Shown here: one piece after another, positions 6,466-13,191 of the stretch
Numbering within the stretch: the first letter of the stretch is position 1
How the letters are laid out: each line of letters begins with the position of its first letter
NCBI GenBank assembly: GCA_028565635.1
Contig: JAOXYB010039817.1
Coordinates: forward strand, 1 to 13,191
Origin: Phoronis ovalis
Lineage: Eukaryota; Phoronida; Phoronidae
DNA length: 13,191 bases
Direction of reading: 5' to 3'
Made by a program: the position numbers and the translations under genes
Notes under the pieces: model-generated
What the model was told of the DNA's origin: nothing
Databases searched by the model: none
What the model saw: only the letters and a program-made list of their open reading frames with translations

Positions 6466-9400
6466 GTAAGTATATAGGTTTTAGTTACATAGAATATGCA
6501 TTATATCGACGAAGCAACTGTCGTGAGCTAGTCCAGTCCCAGTCCTGAGGTGAAGTTTCGGAGTGAAAAAGGCCACCAGTCATGACGTTTGTCACTATCT
6601 ACCTGCAACTTTTTGCAGGATTGTTTACTGTGCAGATCTCCACAAAATTTACTTGTGAGTTAATATTCCTAAATCGCCATGAACTAGGTCTAGGGTACGT
6701 GTCAGAATGTGGACCGGGAGTGTGGAACATCTACAGCAAAAGTATCAGAACTAGACATAAATTATCGTATTTGAAATATAAATATACTGTATATATCATA
6801 TGGTCTATATAACTTTACTAACAGCATGAAACCCCACTACTTTACTGTGCACCTGCATAAAATCCCGGGGTACTCTCATTCAAAGTTACTGTTTTTCAAC
6901 CTTTGTTTTTATCAAGAGTTGAAGAGATATCTTATTTTATGTGTACTTGTCAATTTTTACCCTAGGAGTGATTTTTTCCAAAAATCACTTTTAACCATGG
7001 GGTATATATTTTCAATAAATAATTAATTACCAATCGTGAAATGTTTTTTCATTGATATCGTCGATCATAAACTCACCAAAAACAGTTATTTCCGCATTTT
7101 TTATTATGGGTGTACTTTCAAAACTTTGTTTACCAATGGGGTATGGTTTTCGCAAATAACCTTTTACCATGGGGTTTATTTTTGGAAAGCAATTTTTACC
7201 ATGGGCTAAAGGTTTTTCAACTGGGGCCTCACACATCTACCAAGTTTTTTGTCAAATACCCCCGGGCCTGAAAACTAAACCTTGTATCGTGTTGGGTAAC
7301 TACACAATACTTGAGCGATGGCTGGTGACCAAGATCCAGCCCCTGGCATCCAGCATGTGCAGAGTTACTTTTGTTTAAAAAAAAATACTAGAAAAGCCTG
7401 TATATGACACATTGAGTTTTACCTGATATACAGTTTTTACAAATTAAAATTTTCTTTTATAGGGATTTATCAAATGGCTATTTAATAGCTGAAATATTCT
7501 CTTGGTATTATCCTACTGATATCACCATGCATTCCTACAATAATGGCGTATCATTAGATTCAAAACAGAGAAACTGGCATTTACTAAAAAATGTAAGTAC
7601 AGAATAAACTTCTAGAAAGTCAATCACAATTTCACAGCAAATAATCTACAACTATGTATCCCTTGCACTGACATGGGACAATTTTTGATGATAATATTGA
7701 TAAAGTTATGGACTATACTCTAATAGATTTACTTGAACACTTAAAATACAATAAATTTTAATATTTGTGATTCTTGCTACTTGGATATAATAGATCTGGT
7801 TGCATTTGACAGTACGGCTGTGTGATATATATTTACAACTTTATATGAAAACGTTTTTGAAGATCTAATATTTTTTGTGATAATAATGACAGACATATTA
7901 AATTAATGGTTTTTCTTACAATTTTACAGTTTATCAAAAAATACAAACTGGACATCCCAGAGGAAATGACTGATGGTACCATACACTGTAAAGAAGGTGC
8001 ATCTATGATACTGATTAGAAGAATTTATCAAATCCTCACAAATAGAAGGTACTTATTAATTTTTTGGGGACCCTGTGTATTTTTGTACAGAGTTCATACT
8101 GTACAGCAAAATTATAAACATATTCCCTGCCGCCAATGTAACCATGCATCACTGCTGGGAACGATAAGATTTTTTTTGCACATTTAATATTTTTCCTATT
8201 CCGCAGTTGTTAAAATACCTACATGGTATTCTAAAACTGCATACAAATATCATGTATATATACACTAAATAGCACAAATGATCACTAGGTGCTTAAAAAA
8301 AATTAAATGTATGAAAAGTACTCCAGACCTACATTGTATGATTTGCATCAATGTGTTGTTTATTCGTTATACCCACAGAAAGTCTACAGTAAACATTTTC
8401 TGTTACAGTATTAATGACACAACAAACGAAGCAGTAGTAGACTACACAGACAGAGGTTATCAAGACAAACTTCAAATGCATGCTCGATCTACAGCATCTA
8501 TGGCTATCAAGTCAAATCTCAAAGGAACAGAACTAAAGGCAGATAGAAGTGTTATACTCAGTCAACAAAAAGTAAGTGAAGTTGTATAATAAGTGTGTAA
8601 ATGAAATCAGTTTAAAGTTGCTTGGAAAACTAGAAAGTTTAAAAATTACAGGAACCTGTGAAATTTTCTACAACACATATGGAACACGTACACTTTGGTT
8701 GCTGTAACTTGCTTTAATATGTAAAGTTCTATAAAAAGCCAAAATCATTTTGGTATAGTTAAAATTTATACCTTTGTGTAGTCGCGCAAACTGAAAAACA
8801 GTGAATTCAATATAGAAGATCAGTATTTTTATGTAACTGGGGGAAAGGTAAATGTTTGTTATGCATCTTGTCTTATATAATCCAACTCTTTCTTTTCAGT
8901 CACAAAAAATAATAAATAACCACATAGAATATCGCCGCTATGAAAGAACAGTTGATCCCGACAGGTTTGATATAAAGCCTACATTAGGCGAACGCGCCAT
9001 TAGAAGACCACCACCACCAACTCAGTTATATTCAGAAGATAGCACGATGAAATCGAAGTTGTCTCATTCACGCAGGACATCAGCAGCTAAAAACAGTGAG
9101 TTTGTTACAACCAACCAGCATGTGTGGGCATGCAATCTAAGAAAGTTTCGAAGGAATTATTATGCCATCTGGCTATAAATTTTCCATCAAAGGTTACTTT
9201 GATAGATTGTTCATATATCCAAGTAACAGTAAATGGTAGAACTTAATCTCAGTAAAAAGCATTTTGTTGCTGCTAAAGTGTGTCAGAACAGTAATAGGAA
9301 CTTTAACACCCAGTCTAGTTTTATAGATTACTAATAAATGATCATTATTCATTGTTTTGGCAGGAAAACGCTTGGGACTATATAATTATATATAACATTT

Positions 9401-9586
9401 TTAAGCATTACACCGGTCCTACATTATAACGATATTTGTCATAATTCCTTTTCAACATCTAATACTTTTTTTCCAGAACAAGCATCACCTAGCAGAGAAA
9501 ATACTGAAACACAGTTTAAAGAACTTGAAGTAAATCAGCTTCCAAGACCAAGTAATTCTATGCAGACACCTGTTTATGGACAGTAA
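6389..9586 (+). CDS. SPATA4: SPATA4 orthologue, CH-like domain sperm/cilia protein (6 exons, 264 aa)
   Basis: Exons: 6389-6465, 7463-7592, 7930-8048, 8409-8571, 8900-9095, 9477-9586. All introns are GT-AG, phases agree throughout, and the sum is 265 codons with stop. Residues 7-108 form the CH-like domain of the SPATA4/SPEF1 group: [10 protein letters not shown] (8-17), [15 protein letters not shown] (28-42), GTIHCKEGA (84-92) and [11 protein letters not shown]. Later blocks also match SPATA4: [20 protein letters not shown], then [13 protein letters not shown], comparable to the vertebrate NPEWFDVKPTVGE. Human SPATA4 is about 305 residues, and this copy lacks the longer N-terminal extension. 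Vertebrate SPATA4 is testis-enriched; a role in flagella or microtubules follows from the CH-like family and the X-box, and is not shown here. The C-terminal 40 residues are polar and low in complexity. The gene looks intact. Confidence 0.93.
6967..6989. repeat. Perfect short inverted repeat
   Basis: AGTGATTTTT, loop TCC, AAAAATCACT: ten paired bases with a three-base loop. It lies directly before the first ACCATGGGG unit of SPATA4 intron 1. Confidence 0.6.
7095..7225. repeat. Degenerate tandem repeat, about 32-bp period
   Basis: Four related units of the form TTTTTACCATGGGGTTTA, with an A/T tail, have their ATGG cores at 7106, 7136, 7169 and 7201 (spacing 30, 33, 32). A fifth copy sits apart at 6997. 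On the - strand the period is near 11 codons and stays open, giving repeated PMVK/PIIK/PIGK-type peptides. Confidence 0.55.
7463..7592 (+). CDS. SPATA4: SPATA4 exon 2
   Basis: The acceptor is tttcttttatag ending at 7462 and the donor is GTAAGT at 7593. It encodes [17 protein letters not shown], the most conserved CH-like stretch. It ends in phase 0. Confidence 0.92.
7930..8048 (+). CDS. SPATA4: SPATA4 exon 3
   Basis: The acceptor is attttacag ending at 7929 and the donor is GTACTT at 8049. It encodes residues 70-108, with [18 protein letters not shown] and [11 protein letters not shown], matching the end of the CH-like domain. Confidence 0.92.
8409..8571 (+). CDS. SPATA4: SPATA4 exon 4
   Basis: The acceptor is ttctgttacag ending at 8408 and the donor is GTAAGT at 8572. 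It encodes residues 109-163, including [19 protein letters not shown] and [13 protein letters not shown], and ends in phase 0. Confidence 0.9.
8900..9095 (+). CDS. SPATA4: SPATA4 exon 5
   Basis: The acceptor is cttttcag ending at 8899 and the donor is GTGAGT at 9096. It encodes residues 164-228, including [15 protein letters not shown], a proline run (RRPPPPT) and a basic, Ser-rich tail. It ends in phase 1. Confidence 0.9.
9477..9586 (+). CDS. SPATA4: SPATA4 exon 6 (terminal)
   Basis: The acceptor is ttttttccag ending at 9476. It encodes residues 229-264, a polar tail ending TPVYGQ, with stop TAA at 9584-9586. It is less conserved than the rest; it is supported by splice sites, phase and the stop position. 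Confidence 0.85.
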
Positions 9587-9664
9587 TTGGAACGACATAG
9601 TTTTATGAATGCAGACCCTTTAACTTCAGTCGATATAGATCGAAAACACTACACATACTATTTT

Positions 9665-9670
9665 AATAAA
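9665..9670 (+). terminator. Poly(A) signal of SPATA4
   Basis: AATAAA lies 79 nt after the stop and is followed by a T-rich tract (TGTTTTTTCTTTT), as expected for a cleavage site. Another AATAAA near 9984-9993 is a possible distal signal. Confidence 0.6.
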
Positions 9671-12059
9671 ACATGTTTTTTCTTTTATTAAATCAATGTA
9701 TTAATATTTTAGTAAGCCATGCATAAACAGTACTGTTGTAATGTAATTTGAATAATGGATGATGTAAACATTCTTGTCTTACATTCAGGTTGAATTATCA
9801 TTTGGACGCCATGTTGTTATTGTTGGATATCACTTGGAATGTTTTGTCTTTGTCAAGTATATGACCAACTGTTCTTTTGTCATTTAAAACAAAACTTTGT
9901 ATCTTGTTGAAGAATTATATTGATACTAATTGTGTCATGTTATATACAATTATACCGTGTTAACTTAATATTCCATTCCTAGTAAATAAATAAAAAAATA
10001 ACATCTGTTATTCCATTTGTTCTTAAAATATGTAAAGTGTAATGATGAAATAACATGTCAACAGTATCAGTGGTCATAAAATGAGATTGCAAAACAGTAT
10101 GATTAACAACAATCTTTGGTATATCAACACCTTGAGGAATTTCTAATGATACATTTGTTCTAAAAAAAGAACTTTAAATATATGCATTCAGTTATGATAG
10201 CTGTACTTTGAAAGTAATTTGAAAATTCTGTTTAAGTGATAAACTTAAACTACATAATTTATTGTATATTTTCATACAATCAGAGTTGAGCTGTACACTT
10301 TTAACATTTTAAATGTGATGTTGACACTTTAATGAATTGTTAACTGCAAACCTTTAAGCTTATAAGTACCTGACCCAACAGCAGTTGACAAGATATATGT
10401 GTACTTGTATGTGCACATTAAAAACAGCAAAGCAAACAGCTCACACCATACTCTTGAGCATATAACAATGCACATAACAGGAATGTGGTTAAAATAATCT
10501 ATAGTAAACATAAAACTTTGAGTTAAAAACATAAAAATTTGAAAAAAACTATAAATTTAGGTGTCTTAGGACAAATATGAAAGAGAAGTAAAAACTAAAA
10601 ATATATTACCTATAAAGACACCCGTCAGAATATCTTATAAAATAAACAATGCTCAAGTTAAAAAACTTAACTGTAACCAAGACATCATACCAAAGTGAAA
10701 ATAGCACAGACCTTCCAGGAATAGGCAAATTCCAAATTTTACAAAATACAGTTTCTTGCAAAAAAATGTTAAAAATCAGAATGTGAATTTTACAAGGCCA
10801 AACACCTCTTTTGGGTTTTCTCAACAGGTGGATTCTTGCTCTCACTCCACCTGGTGAGAAAGTTGTTTTAATATGTATTATTTCCAACCTGAAGTTTTTT
10901 TGCAAACAACTTTACTGACAAATTAGAAAAAAAACATTGTGCTGCATCTAAATTAATCGCAAAATTTACATTTTTTTTACATTAACAAACTGTTGAAACA
11001 TTTGTAGAGAATTTTAATAACACAGGAAATTAATCATAAAACAGGAAGTCAATCATAAAAACAAGACTAGAACTGGTGCATTGAAAATGTACAAATACTT
11101 GAAAATAACAAAGTGTATATTAGATATAAGAATAATGATTAAATAAATTTAAATTTGCACCTTTTTGTATAATAAATCTGATATCAGTACACTTCTACAA
11201 TTATTTGATTCTTTAAAGATGTAAGGTTATGGCAGTCGTCACAAGCACTTGCTTGGGATCCCAAAACCCTTACGTATGCGGATGTATTTAAGGAGGCAGC
11301 ACTTACTTACATCCAATTAATGCATGTACACATTGCTTTCATCACATTAAGCTAAAATATGCCAGCCACTGGGTACAATAATTCTCAATTTAGATTTGAC
11401 TCCCTGCTAAATACAACCAAACTTTTCATCAGAAACAAATACTTTCATTCCGAGAACCCTGGATTCACCCCTGTTAGTAAGTGTGACAGTCAGCTATACT
11501 TTTGAATGACTTTTAAACATCAGCTAATTATATATAAACGGTAAACTCATTAAGATTAGGTAGTAGTGCCGTGTGCTGTGCCTATAATAAATACCCTGCA
11601 CCTAATAATGAATATTTACACACATCGGCTAGTCCCTTATTTTGAGATTATGCAATTTCTGATTTCTGCCATAACCACACACACAGTTGACTACTGGCTA
11701 CTTATGAAGCCTTAACTACAATTAGTACATTTATAATATCTGTTATAAAGCAATCTGCATATAATTTCAAACTAATATACATTAATGCATAGTCAAATAT
11801 ATGTACAATAGGAACAAAATACTGTGCACAAGAACAAAAATAATTACTTAAAGTAACAGCTGAAAGCAGGAAAAACATTTAATTAAAATAAACCCTTACT
11901 AAGCCTTTTGAGAGAGTAAGATACATATTAAACAAGCTATTTACCACATAAGTACAGGTATATAATTTGCAAGTGAATTTACCACAGGGAAGGGGAGAGG
12001 AGTGGGCAATTTACAATTATAGAGTGTTCGCTGTGTATTTTCATTTATTTCTGCTGACC
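9671..12059. other. Intergenic stretch between convergent genes
   Basis: No exon with family-level support was seen on either strand. The region is AT-rich with several A/T homopolymer runs. It contains a long hairpin at 10817-10861 and a GC-richer patch at 11218-11313 that I cannot explain. Longer open frames (for example - strand 10329-10532 and 10606-10905) show no domain. Confidence 0.5.
10817..10861. repeat. Imperfect hairpin with 16-bp arms
   Basis: Left arm 10817-10832 (TTTCTCAACAGGTGGA), loop 10833-10845, right arm 10846-10861 (TCCACCTGGTGAGAAA). Fifteen of sixteen positions pair, with one mismatch. On the + strand RNA, G-U pairs could add about three more. The stem is shorter than a usual pre-miRNA. 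Confidence 0.6.
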
Positions 12060-12065
12060 TTTATT
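12060..12065 (-). terminator. Possible poly(A) signal of the right-edge gene
   Basis: The - strand reads AATAAA here, 159 nt past the stop at 12225. A second copy is at 12044-12049. It is the first such hexamer downstream of the stop. Confidence 0.4.
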
Positions 12066-12224
12066 TGCCACAGGGCTTTTTACCCTGGACATCACAACCC
12101 TACAACAATCCTCAACAAATACCCCCTTGGAGTGCAGTACAATTTTCACCGCACCGCATCTCTTCATACTAAAGAATACAGCATATTTATCTTCGTTTAT
12201 GCACACATTTCACCCGCCACATCT

Positions 12225-12344
12225 TCAGAATGGGTTAATGCGAGCACCTGATGCTAGTGGTGAGAATGGATTAACCTTTGCCCACATTAATGCATCATTG
12301 ATAGACACTGCCGACATACCATCCTCAAGAAAAAAAGCTGGACC
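12225..12344 (-). CDS. Right-edge gene, terminal exon
   Basis: The acceptor tttttgtcttacag ends at 12345. It encodes 39 residues, GPAFFLEDGMSAVSINDAL through to NPFSPLASGARINPF, then TGA. It joins the preceding exon in phase 0. Confidence 0.82.
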   Translation of the reverse strand, partial: GPAFFLEDGMSAVSINDALMWAKVNPFSPLASGARINPF

Positions 12345-13191
12345 CTGTAAGACAAAAATATGCTCAAATTCGTACATAAAACGGCCAGTTAGCATCTTCT
12401 CAGTTAAGCTTTTAAAGCACAAAAAATGGAAATGTTTGCTTTGATATATATACATTAATTTGCATAATTATAAAGAATAGACAATTACATACAATTTTAT
12501 TTTAAGAAAATTAAAAAAAATAAAACAATAGCCTCTAGTTTTCAACCAGCGATATTTATTTTCTTATCCTGATATGACAAAAGAGGTAATTATTATATAA
12601 TCGTAAGCTTTTTATTTAAATTTAACTGCAGTTGGTGTAATAAAACAAGTTAGTGTTAAATAAAAATCGGTGTATCAACTGACAAACCTGTATTCTTAGT
12701 CTGTTAAAAAAAGACTGGTGGACATCAGAATGACTTGGCAGATTTGAACCAGACACATAGTCTTCACCCTCATCAATGATTGATTTGTCAGTACTAATCC
12801 TCCGTAATATCCTGTCATAAACGGCTTTGAGTTCTGTTGTTGCTTTGGGAATGTCTTCTGGCCTGCATGCAAACACAAGGGATTTAGATTTAATTTTTGG
12901 GAGGCATGACATGGTAAAACAGATAAGGAAACACATTTGCTGTGGGTATTACACTTGCACAATTACATATAAATGGCTGATAACATTATTTGTGGCAAAA
13001 GTAGTGATGAAATGTCAAACAAATTAACATTGTCACAAAAATGATATTGATTATTTAATTAATAAGTGACAGACTGGACAGCAATATCACTAAACAAGAG
13101 GTCTGTGGGTGCAAACAGATGCCCATCATATGATGTAGTTTCTGTAGTTGTAAAGCCATCTTTGTATGTATAAGAGTTGTAAGGTTGATAA
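12225..13191 (-). CDS. C-terminal part of an unrecognised conserved-looking protein (3 exons, partial)
   Basis: Visible exons in transcription order: 13191-13075 (open at the edge), 12862-12688, 12344-12225, together about 136 residues. Phases agree at both introns. The protein runs through YTYKDGFTTTETTSYDG, FAPTDLLFSDIAVQ, then PEDIPKATTELKAVYDRI, then SFFNRLRIQGPAFFLEDG, and ends MWAKVNPFSPLASGARINPF with stop at 12225-12227. No signal peptide or membrane segment lies in the visible part. The dense, varied sequence and the correct splice phases argue for a real and constrained gene, but I do not recognise the family. It converges with SPATA4. The 5' part lies outside the window. Confidence 0.75.
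12345..12687 (-). other. Intron of the right-edge gene
   Basis: This is a 343-nt GT-AG intron on the - strand, very AT-rich. Nothing else was seen in it. Confidence 0.7.
12688..12862 (-). CDS. Right-edge gene, penultimate exon
   Basis: The acceptor is ttgtgtttgcatgcag ending at 12863 and the donor after CAG is GTTTGT at 12687. It encodes 58 residues with PEDIPKATTELKAVYDRILR and FFNRLRIQ, and an acidic middle (DEGEDYVSG). It ends in phase 0. Confidence 0.8.
13075..13191 (-). CDS. Right-edge gene, upstream visible exon (partial)
   Basis: The frame is open for 38 codons from the edge. The donor at 13074 is GTCTGT, which is weak. It is chosen because the two leftover bases CA plus the G of the next exon rebuild a Gln codon and no better phase-matched donor was seen. 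Confidence 0.6.

Larger units (their letters stand above)
6466..7462 (+). other. SPATA4 intron 1, repeat-rich
   Basis: This is a 997-nt GT-AG intron. About 6826-7290 looks like inserted repetitive DNA. It has CCCGGGG words near both ends (6863-6871 and 7260-7266), a short hairpin at 6967-6989, and a run of related units around ACCATGGGG. Several open frames here are by-products of the repeat. Confidence 0.6.

Noticed and set aside
7027-7236. Protein-coding gene on the - strand in SPATA4 intron 1
   Set aside because: The open frame comes from the about 32-bp tandem repeat and has no signal or domain.
8278-8408. Upstream extension of SPATA4 exon 4
   Set aside because: The open frame runs through a good polypyrimidine tract and AG at 8407-8408. 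Protein similarity to SPATA4 begins only after it, and the phase fits that site.
10606-10905. 99-codon - strand open frame over the hairpin
   Set aside because: No homology, no splice context, and its sequence reflects A/T-rich DNA and the hairpin arms.
11218-11276. tRNA-like fold
   Set aside because: The outer stem pairs, but there is no T-loop consensus, no proper anticodon arm, and the length is too short.
12696-12962. Alternative - strand frame over the penultimate right-edge exon
   Set aside because: It is a frame-shifted shadow that fits neither splice phase of the neighbouring exons.

Overview
The window looks like animal nuclear DNA. It is AT-rich, its genes are split by GT-AG introns, and no bacterial-style operon is visible. 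The gene content is a secreted PAN plus C-type-lectin protein, a SPATA4-type sperm/cilia protein and a cathepsin-like pseudogene. A lophotrochozoan, most likely a bivalve mollusc, is my best guess. That is inference from gene types and composition; no species marker was seen.

Layout from left to right. (1) 1-433: upstream DNA with a textbook RFX X-box at 201-214 and a small uORF whose stop overlaps the lectin start. (2) 434-2401, + strand: a three-exon gene for a 230-residue secreted protein with an N-terminal PAN/Apple-like module and a C-terminal six-cysteine C-type lectin domain (EPN present, WND changed to WTD). Both introns are phase 1. (3) 3748-5336, - strand: pieces of a papain/cathepsin-L-like cysteine protease. 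These are a signal peptide, an I29 propeptide broken by an in-frame stop and a frameshift, and two pieces of mature domain that have lost conserved cysteines. The catalytic Cys and His/Asn segments were not found. (4) 6389-9586, + strand: a complete six-exon SPATA4 orthologue of 264 residues, with a second X-box 45 bp upstream of its ATG and a repeat-rich first intron. (5) 9587-12224: a 3' UTR and intergenic stretch between convergent genes, with a long imperfect hairpin. (6) 12225-13191, - strand: the last three coding exons of a gene running in from the right edge. Its conserved-looking C-terminus ends in INPF, and I could not name the family.

The genes do not form a pathway. The clearest link is regulatory: SPATA4 is a cilium/flagellum-type gene and carries an X-box where RFX factors usually act. 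The perfect X-box at the left end hints at another cilia-related promoter there, possibly of a divergent gene outside the window. I saw no tRNA, rRNA, CRISPR array or intact transposon.
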